NCBI GenBank assembly: GCA_945907755.1
Contig: CAMDTN010000014.1
Location: forward strand, 1 to 58,888
From: Singulisphaera sp. GP187
Lineage (GTDB): Bacteria > Planctomycetota > GCA-002687715
Direction: 5' to 3'
DNA length: 58,888 bases
The position numbers and the translations under genes are program-made. Below, piece after piece: positions 25,933 to 34,748 of the stretch. A model generated the notes under the pieces. That model ran no database searches. It saw nothing but the letters and a program-made list of their open reading frames with translations, and was not told where the DNA came from. Position 1 is the first letter of the stretch; each line of letters starts with the position of its first letter.

Positions 25933-26754
25933 TCAAAAGGCGTAACCGCGCGAGTAACCACCGTCACCGCTGAGGATGCGCCAAGACTGATCAACCGCGC
26001 CAATGGTGCGACTGATGGTGAAGATGCTTTGGAATGGTGCTGCGACGCCGCTAATAGTGCTGTTCACGTGGCCGATCCATGTCGGCGGTATGTAGATGAT
26101 GTCATCGGGTTGGATCTGGATGTTGCCACCCGTCAACCCCTTCTTGTAGATGTCACCGACATTCACGATCAGCACCCGCGGCTGTCGCGGATCGCCACGA
26201 ATGATCTTGACGTGCTTCTCGTCGTCGAGGAGCGATGACGGCGCGCCCATCTGAACGAACACATCAAAGAGCACAACATCGCCCTTGTATTCCATGGCCT
26301 TGATGATGTCGCCGCCTTGACGCACGTCTGGCGCAGCCACGTAGTAGCGTTTGCTTTGCACATTGCCGACACCGACCACCACGCTGGGATCTTTCAGATA
26401 GAGCGCCAAGCGACCAGTCAGTTTCTGCTTCAGTTGCGAAGGAGTCAGACCAGCCGCGACAATGTCACCCGCCCAGGCAAACGAGATGTAACCGTCGTTG
26501 CGGATGGGGAAACTGCCACTCAATTTGAGCTCATCGGGAACTTCCAAAAGCACTTCATCGCCCACCCCGAAAACGAATTCGTTTTCCTCGGGGTTTTGGG
26601 AGTACTTGCGGCCGAAGCCGCGAGTGTTCCCGTCAGCTCCAAGTTCCTCGAATGTGGAAACAGGGCCGTTACTACAGGCTTGAAACAGCAGTAGACCTGC
26701 CGCCGTCGCCAGCATGCAAATCAGATTGACAGCCTTGGGCCCGTGTTCTCTCAT
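25933..26754 (-). CDS. Wza-like polysaccharide export lipoprotein
   Basis: 273 residues from ATG 26754, preceded by a purine-rich ribosome site (AGGCAGGGAAT). A lipoprotein signal ends at the lipobox LLFQAC (about residue 26). The poly_export domain begins at FVFGVGDEVLLEV and is followed by SLBB-like segments (YYVAAPDVRQGGD, QPDDIIYIPP). It forms the outer-membrane side of the export channel. It is the first gene of the XrtA locus; its stop lies within or next to the start of the chain-length gene. Confidence 0.9.
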   Translation of the reverse strand: MREHGPKAVNLICMLATAAGLLLFQACSNGPVSTFEELGADGNTRGFGRKYSQNPEENEFVFGVGDEVLLEVPDELKLSGSFPIRNDGYISFAWAGDIVAAGLTPSQLKQKLTGRLALYLKDPSVVVGVGNVQSKRYYVAAPDVRQGGDIIKAMEYKGDVVLFDVFVQMGAPSSLLDDEKHVKIIRGDPRQPRVLIVNVGDIYKKGLTGGNIQIQPDDIIYIPPTWIGHVNSTISGVAAPFQSIFTISRTIGAVDQSWRILSGDGGYSRGYAF

Positions 26755-27043
26755 ATTCCCTGCCTCAAGACGCGTGGAAGGCCACGACGCCGGATTCCCA
26801 TTGACCAGCCGAACTTGGGGTATGCCTTCAGCTGGGTTGACCCAACCATCGGCAGCGCCAGCCACTTAGGTTGAGTGATCATAGCCATGGGGCACAGTTA
26901 ATGACCATTTCGAGATCCCAAACCGGACCAAGGCCAACACTGAAACCCACTCGCGCTGTTCTCTATAGACACGCCCCGCAACAGGTTACGACTTGAGATT
27001 GAAGGTTCAACAAAGTCCCGAAAAACCCCAACCGTTGGCGCAA
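26755..27043. other. Intergenic region before the EPS export operon
   Basis: 289 bases separate the sugar operon's last gene from the export lipoprotein. On the minus strand a weak hairpin (CCAACGGTTGG followed by GGTTTTT, near 27015-27036) could end the upstream operon. A TATAGA box occurs at about 26967-26962, but no convincing -35 partner is present. The region should hold the XrtA operon promoter; I cannot place it with confidence. Confidence 0.35.
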
Positions 27044-27784
27044 CTATGCTTGACGGTGGTGCTTGGGCAAGCGCTCTGGACCGCGGCTGAGGAAGTTGAA
27101 GCGCAGGATTGCCCAAAGCGCTGCAAAACCGTCTATCCAGCAGATTTTCTTGCCTTCGTCGAAATCGCGCCCGCTGTAGGAAACAGGCACTTCGTAAACC
27201 TTGGCGCCCATGCGTGCGACCTTCGCGGTGATTTCGGGCTCGACATCGAAGCGCCGCGCGCGCAAGTCCAAGCGCTCCACCACGCTGCGTCGCATGACTT
27301 TGTAGCAAGTCTCCATGTCCGTGAGATTCAGACCTGTGCACAAGTTGGAGACCAATGTCAGGAAGCGATTGCCTATGTAGTGCGTGAATAAATGCACACG
27401 GTGAGTGCCGCCACGGAAGCGCGAACCAAACACCACATCGGCACGACCATCCAGCATTGGTCCTAACAGCACGGGATAGTCGGCTGGGTCGTACTCCAAA
27501 TCCGCATCTTGCACCAACATGATGTCGCCTCGCGCTGCTGCGAAACCAGTGCGCAAGGCAGCTCCCTTACCAGCGTTCTTCTGGTGGCGCAGCAGTGTCA
27601 ACTGTGGCGTGGTACGCGCCAGTTCAGAAAGCACATCCGCTGAACCGTCGATGCTCGCGTCGTCCACCGCAACCACTTCCATGCTGACTCCATCAGGCAA
27701 ACTTGCCGCCAGCACGCGACGCACACAGCGCTCAACTGTGGCGGCTTCGTTGAACACCGGAATGATGATGCTGACGAGGGTCAT
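27044..27784 (-). CDS. Family 2 glycosyltransferase
   Basis: 246 residues from ATG 27784, which overlaps the rfbB stop as ATGA. GT-A fold: SIIIPVFNEAATVERCVRR opens, VAVDDASIDGS gives the first Asp pair, GKGAALRTGF follows, and LVQDADLEYDP is the DxD metal motif. The ending YSGRDFDEGKKICWIDG resembles dolichyl/polyprenyl-phosphate sugar synthases. No membrane anchor is seen. It may make a polyprenyl-phosphate sugar for the GT39 enzyme of the XrtA locus, or extend the repeat unit. It is the last gene of the sugar operon. Confidence 0.87.
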   Translation of the reverse strand: MTLVSIIIPVFNEAATVERCVRRVLAASLPDGVSMEVVAVDDASIDGSADVLSELARTTPQLTLLRHQKNAGKGAALRTGFAAARGDIMLVQDADLEYDPADYPVLLGPMLDGRADVVFGSRFRGGTHRVHLFTHYIGNRFLTLVSNLCTGLNLTDMETCYKVMRRSVVERLDLRARRFDVEPEITAKVARMGAKVYEVPVSYSGRDFDEGKKICWIDGFAALWAILRFNFLSRGPERLPKHHRQA

Positions 27785-28803
27785 GAGTTGCCCAGACGCG
27801 AACCATACATCCGTTCGTAATAGCCGCGATAGTCGCCCGAACGCACGCGTTCCCACCAAGCGCGGTTCTGTCCGTACCATGCCACAGTGGCCGCGAGCCC
27901 TTCTTCAAAGTTGTGCAGCGTGGTGAACCCCAATTCATTGCGAATCTTGCGATCGTCGATGGCGTAACGCCGGTCGTGTCCCAAGCGGTCCTTCACATAG
28001 CGGATCAATTCGTCGCCATGTCCCAAGGTGCGCAGAATGGTGCGCACCACTTCGATGTTGGGACGCTCGCTGCGGCCGCCGACGTTGTACACCTCGCCCA
28101 CGCGGCCAGTCATGCGCACAAGGTCCACCGCTCGGCAGTGATCTTCCACTTGAATCCAGTCGCGCACGTTGAGTCCGTCGCCGTAGACCGGCAGCGGCTT
28201 GCCTTCCATGGCGTTGGCGATCATCAAAGGGATCAGCTTCTCCGGGAACTGGTAAGGCCCGTAGTTGTTCGAGCAGCGCGTGATGAGCACGGGCATGCCG
28301 TGAGTGTGGAATGCCGCGCGCACCAACAGGTCGCTCGCCGCTTTGCTTGAGGCATAGGGGCTGTTCGGCGCGATGGGCGTCGTTTCGCTGAAGGCCGGAT
28401 CTGAAGGGCCCAGCGAGCCATACACCTCATCCGTGGACACATGCACAAAGCGCTTGACGCCGCGTCGGCGCGCGAAATCCAAAAGCACTTGGGTGCCCAA
28501 AACATTGGTGCGCAAGAAAGTGGCCGCGTCTTCAATCGACCGATCCACATGCGATTCAGCAGCAAAGTGAACGATTTCGTCGATGGGTTCCTGGATGCTC
28601 TCCACGGCGGCAGCATCGGTGATGTCCGCCTTCACAAATGAATAGCGCGGGTCGCTCTCGACTTCAGTCAAGTTCTCGAGATTGCCTGCATATGTGAGGG
28701 AATCGACATTCAGCAAGCGCACTGCGCTCTGCTGCCGCAGCAGCAGCCGCACATAGTTGCTGCCAATGAAACCCGCACCACCGGTCACAAGAATTGTGCT
28801 CAC
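27781..28803 (-). CDS. rfbB: dTDP-glucose 4,6-dehydratase
   Basis: 340 residues from GTG 28803; the preceding stop overlaps as GTGA. The Rossmann motif GGAGFIGSNYVR, DSLTYAGN, HFAAESHVDRS, the catalytic STDEVYG and YASSK (Tyr/Lys pair) and the substrate box RCSNNYGPYQFPEKLIPL identify RmlB/RfbB. It converts dTDP-glucose to dTDP-4-keto-6-deoxyglucose, the second step of dTDP-L-rhamnose synthesis. It forms a coupled block with rfbD and rfbA. Confidence 0.96.
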   Translation of the reverse strand: MSTILVTGGAGFIGSNYVRLLLRQQSAVRLLNVDSLTYAGNLENLTEVESDPRYSFVKADITDAAAVESIQEPIDEIVHFAAESHVDRSIEDAATFLRTNVLGTQVLLDFARRRGVKRFVHVSTDEVYGSLGPSDPAFSETTPIAPNSPYASSKAASDLLVRAAFHTHGMPVLITRCSNNYGPYQFPEKLIPLMIANAMEGKPLPVYGDGLNVRDWIQVEDHCRAVDLVRMTGRVGEVYNVGGRSERPNIEVVRTILRTLGHGDELIRYVKDRLGHDRRYAIDDRKIRNELGFTTLHNFEEGLAATVAWYGQNRAWWERVRSGDYRGYYERMYGSRLGNS

Positions 28804-29666
28804 TTCACTTCTCCGCGCAGAGCGACATGCTCCGCCAAAGCGTCCTGCCAAGGTCTTTGGAACATCCCGAGGCTCTCCTCCAACACCCGGTTGCGCAAGG
28901 CTGAATAAGCCGGACGCGGTGCTGGTGTAGGCCATTCTGCTGTGGTTATGGGCGTGATGACCGCAGCTATTCCAGCCAAACGGCAAGCCTCCACTGCGAG
29001 CCCATGCCACGAAACCACGCCCGTATTCGCGGCGTGCACTGTGCCGCGCAGGCCGCGTTCCAGCACACGCAGAGCGGCTTCAGCCGCATCCCGCGTGAAG
29101 GTTGGCGTGCCGTACTGGTCCGCAACCACGCGCAATGCGCCGCGTTCTCGAGCAAACTTCAATATGGTGTCAACGAAGTTCTTGCCACCCGGACCGAAGA
29201 GCCACGCAACGCGCAGAATGACGTGGTCGGGCGCAAAGCGTCGAACCGCACGCTCCCCCGCTTCCTTGGAGCACGCATAGACGCCCACGGGCGCGACAGG
29301 TTGCGTTTCATCGTAGGGCTGCGATGCCGTGCCAGCGAAAACGAAATCCGTACTAACATGCAGCAACACCGCGCCGCTGGCACCGGCCGCACGCGCCAAC
29401 ACTGCGCTGCCATGCTCGTTGATGCGAAACGCTTCGGCGACTTCAGTCTCCGCTTTGTCCACCGCGGTGTACGCCGCCGCGTTGACGATCCAGTCTGGCT
29501 GGAACGCGGCAACGCATTCCGCAACCGCGGCTTCGTCGGTGATATCCAGTGTGCGCTCACCGCTCCGCGCAGTGACCAGCACTTCATGGCGGCCACTGAA
29601 AGCTTCGACCAAGCGCTGCCCCAACATGCCTCGCGCTCCGGTGATCAGTACGCGCGCCACAGCCAT
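28800..29666 (-). CDS. rfbD: dTDP-4-dehydrorhamnose reductase
   Basis: 288 residues. The GARGMLGQRLV nucleotide loop, VNAAAYTAVDKAE, the STDFVFAG motif, the VYACSKEAGE catalytic Tyr-Lys and VADQYGTPTFTRD identify RmlD/RfbD. It reduces dTDP-4-keto-L-rhamnose with NAD(P)H. The ATG overlaps the rfbA stop by one base (TGATG), and the stop overlaps the rfbB start. The 3,5-epimerase RfbC expected between RfbB and RfbD is not encoded in this operon. Confidence 0.95.
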   Translation of the reverse strand: MAVARVLITGARGMLGQRLVEAFSGRHEVLVTARSGERTLDITDEAAVAECVAAFQPDWIVNAAAYTAVDKAETEVAEAFRINEHGSAVLARAAGASGAVLLHVSTDFVFAGTASQPYDETQPVAPVGVYACSKEAGERAVRRFAPDHVILRVAWLFGPGGKNFVDTILKFARERGALRVVADQYGTPTFTRDAAEAALRVLERGLRGTVHAANTGVVSWHGLAVEACRLAGIAAVITPITTAEWPTPAPRPAYSALRNRVLEESLGMFQRPWQDALAEHVALRGEVK

Positions 29667-30397
29667 CAGTCCATGCGGTTCGCGCCGCCCTCGTGAATCA
29701 GCTGCGAGGCGCGGTAGAGCGATTCAAAGGTGCCGGCATCGGTCCACCAGCCATCCAAAACTTCGCAGCTCATGGTGCCCTGCGCGATGTACGCATTATT
29801 CACATCGGTGATTTCCAATTCGCCGCGACGGCTGGGCTTCAGCGTGCGGGCGATGTCAAACACCGAAGCGTCATACAGGTAGATACCGATGACTGCTAAG
29901 TTGCTTTTCGGATTGGTGGGCTTCTCTTCGATGCCAACGACGCGGTTCCCATCCAATTCGGCAACGCCGAAGCGCTCGGGGTCGTGCACTTGCTTCAGAA
30001 TGATCTTGGCGCCATTGGTCACCGATTCGAAATCGCGCACAGCCTTGGCAATGTTGCGCTCGATGATGTTGTCGCCGAGAACCACGCAGACCTTTTCGCC
30101 ATCCGCGAAATGCTCTGCCAGCTTCAGTGCATCCGCAATGCCGCCCTCGCCTTTCTGGTAAGCGTAGTTCAAGCGTTGCAATCCAAACTCTTCGCCGTTG
30201 CCCAACAACTTCAAAAAATCGCCAGCGCTGTTGCCCCCAGTCACCACCAGGATGTCCTTGATGCCCGCGTTCACGAGGCATTGGATTGGGTAATAGATCA
30301 TGGGTTTGTCCCACACCGGCAAGAGATGCTTGTTGGTGATGCGGGTCAAAGGATGCAGCCGGCTGCCCAGCCCTCCAGCAAGAATCACACCCTTCAT
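29666..30397 (-). CDS. rfbA: Glucose-1-phosphate thymidylyltransferase, short form
   Basis: 243 residues from ATG 30397, overlapping the epimerase stop as ATGA. The nucleotidyltransferase motif ILAGGLGSRLHPLT, NKHLLPVWDKPMIYYPI, the ALGDN-equivalent VVLGDNI, VGIEEKPTNPKS and WWTDAGTFESL are all present. It is close to the ~240-residue class of RfbA-like enzymes, which lack the C-terminal allosteric extension of the ~290-residue RmlA. It makes dTDP-glucose from glucose-1-phosphate and dTTP. A related nucleotide (for example CTP or UTP) cannot be excluded from sequence alone. Confidence 0.92.
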   Translation of the reverse strand: MKGVILAGGLGSRLHPLTRITNKHLLPVWDKPMIYYPIQCLVNAGIKDILVVTGGNSAGDFLKLLGNGEEFGLQRLNYAYQKGEGGIADALKLAEHFADGEKVCVVLGDNIIERNIAKAVRDFESVTNGAKIILKQVHDPERFGVAELDGNRVVGIEEKPTNPKSNLAVIGIYLYDASVFDIARTLKPSRRGELEITDVNNAYIAQGTMSCEVLDGWWTDAGTFESLYRASQLIHEGGANRMD

Positions 30398-31356
30398 GAC
30401 GACTTCCTTTCGTTCTCGACGGGCGCACGCTGCGCGAGGAACCAATCCACCGTGGCTTTGAGGCCCGTGCTCAGCGGTGTGTTTGGGTTGTAACCGAGGA
30501 TGCGCTGCGCCAAGCTGATGTCGGCTTGGCTGTCGCGCACATCCCCCGCGCGGTCGGGGCCGTGGTTCGCACGCGCCGGCACGCCTGTGGCCGCCGCGAT
30601 TTCGCGCAGCAAGGTGAGGAGGTCGATGCGCCCACCCGCACCGATGTTCATCACTTGGCCGGGCGCTTTGGGCGCCACCGCTGCAAGCAGGTTTGCCTCA
30701 ACGACATCGCGCACGAAGGTGAAATCGCGACTCTGCCCGCCATCACCATCAATACGCGCAGCTTCGCCACGCAACAGCGCATCAATGAACTTCGGAATCA
30801 CTGCCGCGTAGGCGGAATCCGGACGCTGGCGCGGCCCGTAAACATTGAAGTAGCGCAGCGCCACGCACTCAAGGCCATAGACGCGCGTGAACACGCGGCA
30901 CAAGTTTTCGCCGTGCACCTTATCGGCCGCGTACGGGCTCTGCGGTTGCTGCAACATGTCTTCGCGCTTTGGCAGCACCGCTGTGTCGCCGTAGGCGCTG
31001 GAGCTCGCCGCATACACCACACGCTTCACGCCGCACTCCTTCGCCCCTAACAGCACATTGAGGGTGCCCATGGCATTCACGGCAAATGATGTGGCTGGGT
31101 CGTCGACACTGCGTGGCACTGAAGGCATGGCGCCTTCATGAAACACGACATCGACACCAACGCAGGCAGCTTTCACCGCGGCCGCATCGCGCAGGTCTGC
31201 GCGCACTAACTCGATGCGTTGGGCGACAGCCGCGAGATTGGCTTCGTGCCCCGTGCTGAAATTATCCAACACGCGCACTTGGTCGCCACGCGCAACCAAC
31301 GCGTCGGTGAGATTAGAACCTATGAAGCCCGCGCCACCAGTCACCAGTACTTTCAT
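30394..31356 (-). CDS. NAD-dependent epimerase, UDP-HexNAc 4-epimerase-like
   Basis: 320 residues from ATG 31356. SDR sugar epimerase with GGAGFIGSN, the SSSAYGD catalytic Ser and YAADK catalytic Tyr-Lys. The motif AMPSVPRSVDDP is the version seen in WbpP-type UDP-GlcNAc 4-epimerases, so UDP-GlcNAc/UDP-GalNAc (or their uronic acids) is a better guess than UDP-glucose. It overlaps both neighbours by four bases (ATGA). The lysine and tyrosine pair is intact. Confidence 0.82.
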   Translation of the reverse strand: MKVLVTGGAGFIGSNLTDALVARGDQVRVLDNFSTGHEANLAAVAQRIELVRADLRDAAAVKAACVGVDVVFHEGAMPSVPRSVDDPATSFAVNAMGTLNVLLGAKECGVKRVVYAASSSAYGDTAVLPKREDMLQQPQSPYAADKVHGENLCRVFTRVYGLECVALRYFNVYGPRQRPDSAYAAVIPKFIDALLRGEAARIDGDGGQSRDFTFVRDVVEANLLAAVAPKAPGQVMNIGAGGRIDLLTLLREIAAATGVPARANHGPDRAGDVRDSQADISLAQRILGYNPNTPLSTGLKATVDWFLAQRAPVENERKSS

Positions 31357-32459
31357 AGCTGTTCTCCATAGCGCGCGACGAGATCGGCGCAAATGCGCGT
31401 GGCTGCGCGCCCGTCCCACAGGTCGGGAATGCTCGCACGAGGCGCACGCCCATCGAGGATTTCGAATGCAGCACTTTCAATGAGGACCGGGTCGCGCCCC
31501 ACCAGCTTGTTGCCGCCCACTTCCACCGTGATGGGTCGTTCTGTGTTTTCGCGCAGCGTCAAACAGGGCACCCGCAGGATGCAGGCCTCTTCTTGAACGC
31601 CGCCGCTGTCGGTCATGATGAGTTTGGCCGCTTCCATCAACGCGAGGAAATCTTGATATCCCTGCGGCTCCACCAAACGAACAGTGCTATCCGCGGCATC
31701 CCAGCCCATGTCCTTCAAGCGCGCTGCCGTGCGCGGATGCACAGGGAACACCAAGGGCAGGCGCGCGCCCACGCGTGCCAGCACGCTCATCAACATGCCC
31801 AGCACGGCGGCGTCATCCACATTGGAAGGCCGATGCAGTGTCACCAATCCATACCCACCGCGTTCAAGACCAAGGCGTTGCAGAGTTCCGGCCGCACGCG
31901 CTGCAGGCAACTGCGCCAGCAGCGTGTCGATCATGACATTGCCCGTGAGCAGCACGCGCGCTGGGTCCACACCCTCTCGCGCCAAATTGGTGCAGCCCGA
32001 AGGCTCGGTGACATAGAGCACATCGCTGATGGCATCCGTGAGCATGCGATTGATTTCTTCGGGCATGCTGCGGTCGAACGAGCGCAAGCCTGCTTCAACA
32101 TGAGCTACCGGAATGCCGCGCTTCACAGCGGCCAACGCGCAAGCAATGGTGCTGTTCACATCGCCCACTACCAGCACCACATCGCAGGGAGACTCCGCCA
32201 GCAGCGCATCGAAGCGCGTCAAGATCTCTGCTGTTTGGGCCGCATGCCCAAGCGAACCCACACCCAAGTTGCGCCAAGGCTCTGGAATGCCCAATTCGGT
32301 GAAAAACCGTGAGGACATGGCTGTGTCGTAGTGCTGCCCCGTGTGCACGATGCGGTGGCGTATGCGTGGCTCGGAGGCAAAGGCCTGCGCCAACGGCGCG
32401 ATCTTCATGAAATTCGGCCGCGCGCCAGCGACGCTAATAATGTCGAGCACACGACTCAT
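31353..32459 (-). CDS. wecB: UDP-N-acetylglucosamine 2-epimerase, non-hydrolysing
   Basis: 368 residues from ATG 32459, overlapping the neighbouring stop as ATGA. Family motifs: GARPNFMKIAPL at the N-terminus, HTGQHYD, VVGDVNST, HVEAGLRSFDRSMPEEINR and the C-terminal SGGVQEEA and RENTERPITVEVGGNKLVG. It interconverts UDP-GlcNAc and UDP-ManNAc. With the UDP-sugar dehydrogenase three genes away it could supply UDP-ManNAcA, a common acidic EPS sugar. Confidence 0.95.
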   Translation of the reverse strand: MSRVLDIISVAGARPNFMKIAPLAQAFASEPRIRHRIVHTGQHYDTAMSSRFFTELGIPEPWRNLGVGSLGHAAQTAEILTRFDALLAESPCDVVLVVGDVNSTIACALAAVKRGIPVAHVEAGLRSFDRSMPEEINRMLTDAISDVLYVTEPSGCTNLAREGVDPARVLLTGNVMIDTLLAQLPAARAAGTLQRLGLERGGYGLVTLHRPSNVDDAAVLGMLMSVLARVGARLPLVFPVHPRTAARLKDMGWDAADSTVRLVEPQGYQDFLALMEAAKLIMTDSGGVQEEACILRVPCLTLRENTERPITVEVGGNKLVGRDPVLIESAAFEILDGRAPRASIPDLWDGRAATRICADLVARYGEQL

Positions 32460-33409
32460 GGTTTTGCACCCGCGCGCATCCAATCCGCAAATCGCACGAT
32501 GCCCTCGGCGATGGGGACCTGCGCCTCCCAGTGCAACAGCGCTTTGGCCCGTGCGCCATCGGCCCAAGTGATTCTGACATCACCAGCAGGCACAGGCGCG
32601 TACTTCACTTTGGCTTCCACGCTGAGTGATGTCGCAAGCAACTGCACCAATTCGCGCAATGATGTGGTGCTGGTGCCGCCCAAGTTGATGACGCGCCAGC
32701 CCGACGGGGTGTCAATGGCTGCGAGCACGCCACGCGTGATGTCGCCGATCCAGGTGTAGTCGCGACGCATGCTGCCATCGCCGAATATTGTCACTTCGCT
32801 CCCGGCCAACATTTGGCTGGCGAACAAACGAATGGCCATTTCCGGCCGCTGCCGCGGGCCATACACCGTGAAGAACCGCAGTGCCGTAGCGTGCATCGGT
32901 GTGGTCTGCGTGAAACTTGCGGTGAGGTGCTCCGCCGCGCGCTTACTCGCTGCATACGGGCTCTGCGGCAAGTCTGCCGGATCGTCCTCCTTGAATGGCG
33001 TGCGAACCGAGTTGCCATAGACACTGGAGGAACTGGCCAAGACGAAATGCGCAACACCTGCCGCGGCCGCAGCCTGTAGCAGCGAAGTGGTGCCACCGAC
33101 ATTGACGCGCACATAGCGAACTGGGTCTTGCAGAGAAGTACGCACGCCGGCGCAAGCCGCCAGATGCACGACTGCGTCGAAGCGCCCGTCAGCGAACACC
33201 CGCTGCAACACTGCCGTATCGCAGATGTCGCCTTCAACAATGTGTGCCGCCCCGCGTCGTTGCAGCGCATCGAGATTGGCGCGCTTCAGCTCCAGCGCAT
33301 AGAAGCTGTCGAGATTGTCCAGCACAGTGACATGGTCACCGCGCTGCAACAACGCCTCGGCCACATGCGAACCGATGAAGCCTGCGCCGCCTGTCACCAA
33401 CACGCGCAA
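32456..33409 (-). CDS. NAD-dependent epimerase, uronate 4-epimerase-like
   Basis: 317 residues. It starts at TTG 33409, one base after the dehydrogenase stop; the Rossmann motif RVLVTGGAGFIGSH follows at once, so no later start is possible. HLAACAGVRTSLQDP is close to the HLAAxAGVR motif of UDP-glucuronate 4-epimerases; SSSSVYG and YAASK are catalytic. A uronate or HexNAcA epimerase fits its place next to the UDP-sugar 6-dehydrogenase. Substrate not certain. The rare start codon may limit its level. Confidence 0.82.
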   Translation of the reverse strand: MRVLVTGGAGFIGSHVAEALLQRGDHVTVLDNLDSFYALELKRANLDALQRRGAAHIVEGDICDTAVLQRVFADGRFDAVVHLAACAGVRTSLQDPVRYVRVNVGGTTSLLQAAAAAGVAHFVLASSSSVYGNSVRTPFKEDDPADLPQSPYAASKRAAEHLTASFTQTTPMHATALRFFTVYGPRQRPEMAIRLFASQMLAGSEVTIFGDGSMRRDYTWIGDITRGVLAAIDTPSGWRVINLGGTSTTSLRELVQLLATSLSVEAKVKYAPVPAGDVRITWADGARAKALLHWEAQVPIAEGIVRFADWMRAGAKP

Positions 33410-33410
33410 A

Positions 33411-34748
33411 TTAGAGCCTCACGAGGCGCCCCTTCACAGAGCGGCCTTTCATCAGATTGCGCGTATCCACCAGAAGGCGTGCGTGCTCGGCGATCAAGTT
33501 GATGTCGAAGCCAGCGTGATCTGTCACGATCAAGACCAAATCGGCAGCAGCCAATTGCGCTTTGTCGCAAGGCACAGCGGTCATGTTGAGGCCGTGAAAA
33601 TCAATCTTTGGCACATGCGGGTCGGCGTAGCAAACATTGCCGCCGGCTTGCTGGAACAAAGTAATGATGTCCAGCCCCGGCGATTCACGGCAGTCATCAA
33701 CATCGCGCTTATAAGCAACACCCAGCACCAAGATGCGCGATCCGTTCACTGGCTTAGCGTCAGTGTTCAGACTCTGCGCACACAAATCCACCACATACTG
33801 CGGCATGTGGGAATTGATCTCCCCCGCCATTTCGATGAAGCGCGCGTTGTAGTTCAGAGCGCGCAATTTCCACGACAAATAATGCGGGTCGATGGGAATG
33901 CAGTGGCCGCCCAAGCCTGGGCCGGGCCAGAAGGGCATGAACCCGAAAGGTTTGGTTGCTGCCGCTGAGATGACTTCCCAAACATCAACATTGAGCTTGC
34001 GGCACATGATGGCCATTTCGTTGACCAAGCCGATGTTGACACTGCGGAATGTGTTTTCCAGCAACTTCACCATCTCTGCTGCGGCGCAAGAATTCACTGG
34101 CACGACGCGGTCCACCGCTGCGCTGTACAGCAACGCGGCCAATTGTGCGCACTGCGGCGTGTGACCACCAACGACCTTGGGTGTATTGCGCGTATTGAAC
34201 TTGGGGTTGCCTGGGTCCACCCGTTCTGGCGAGAATGCCAAGAAGAAATCTACTCCTGGTTTCAAACCGGTCTCCGTGAGCCGCGGCAGGATGACTTCTT
34301 CCGTGGTTCCGGGATAAGTCGTGCTTTCCAGCACCACCAACTGCCCACTGCGCAAAGTGGCCTTCACCATTGCAGTGGCGGAATTGATGTAGCTGATGTC
34401 GGGGTCGCGAGTCTTGCGCAACGGTGTCGGTACGCAAATCGAAATGCAATCGGCGAGGCCAAGGTCGGGGCCTGGGCGCATGGCGCGAATTTTGCCGGAC
34501 TTCACCAGCGGGGCCAACTCGGTTGTTGGAATGTCGCCGATGTATGAATCACCGCGGTTCACCGCATCGATGCGCCGGTCGTCGACATCAACACCTATGA
34601 CCTTGTAGCCAGCGCGTGCAAATTCCACGCAGAGCGGCAGGCCCACATAGCCGAGGCCAATCACAGCCACGATGGCTGAGCGGTCTTGTAGCTTCTTCTG
34701 CAGGCTCGTGCCTACGGGTCCAAACGCGGATGAATTGGTCATGTTCAT
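33411..34748 (-). CDS. UDP-N-acetylhexosamine 6-dehydrogenase, WbpA/WecC-like
   Basis: 445 residues from ATG 34748 (ATGA overlap with glmS); ATG 34742 is possible. The NAD site VIGLGYVGLPLCVEFARAG, VPTPLRK, ESTTYPGTTEEV, the PERVDPGN box, KLLENTFRSVNI with the conserved Lys and Asn, and GLGGHCIPIDPHYL with the catalytic Cys are complete. ESTTYPGTTEE and the FGFMPFWPGPGLGGHC region resemble WbpA-type UDP-GlcNAc dehydrogenases rather than UDP-glucose dehydrogenase. The product would be UDP-GlcNAcA or, with WecB, UDP-ManNAcA. Confidence 0.9.
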   Translation of the reverse strand: MNMTNSSAFGPVGTSLQKKLQDRSAIVAVIGLGYVGLPLCVEFARAGYKVIGVDVDDRRIDAVNRGDSYIGDIPTTELAPLVKSGKIRAMRPGPDLGLADCISICVPTPLRKTRDPDISYINSATAMVKATLRSGQLVVLESTTYPGTTEEVILPRLTETGLKPGVDFFLAFSPERVDPGNPKFNTRNTPKVVGGHTPQCAQLAALLYSAAVDRVVPVNSCAAAEMVKLLENTFRSVNIGLVNEMAIMCRKLNVDVWEVISAAATKPFGFMPFWPGPGLGGHCIPIDPHYLSWKLRALNYNARFIEMAGEINSHMPQYVVDLCAQSLNTDAKPVNGSRILVLGVAYKRDVDDCRESPGLDIITLFQQAGGNVCYADPHVPKIDFHGLNMTAVPCDKAQLAAADLVLIVTDHAGFDINLIAEHARLLVDTRNLMKGRSVKGRLVRL

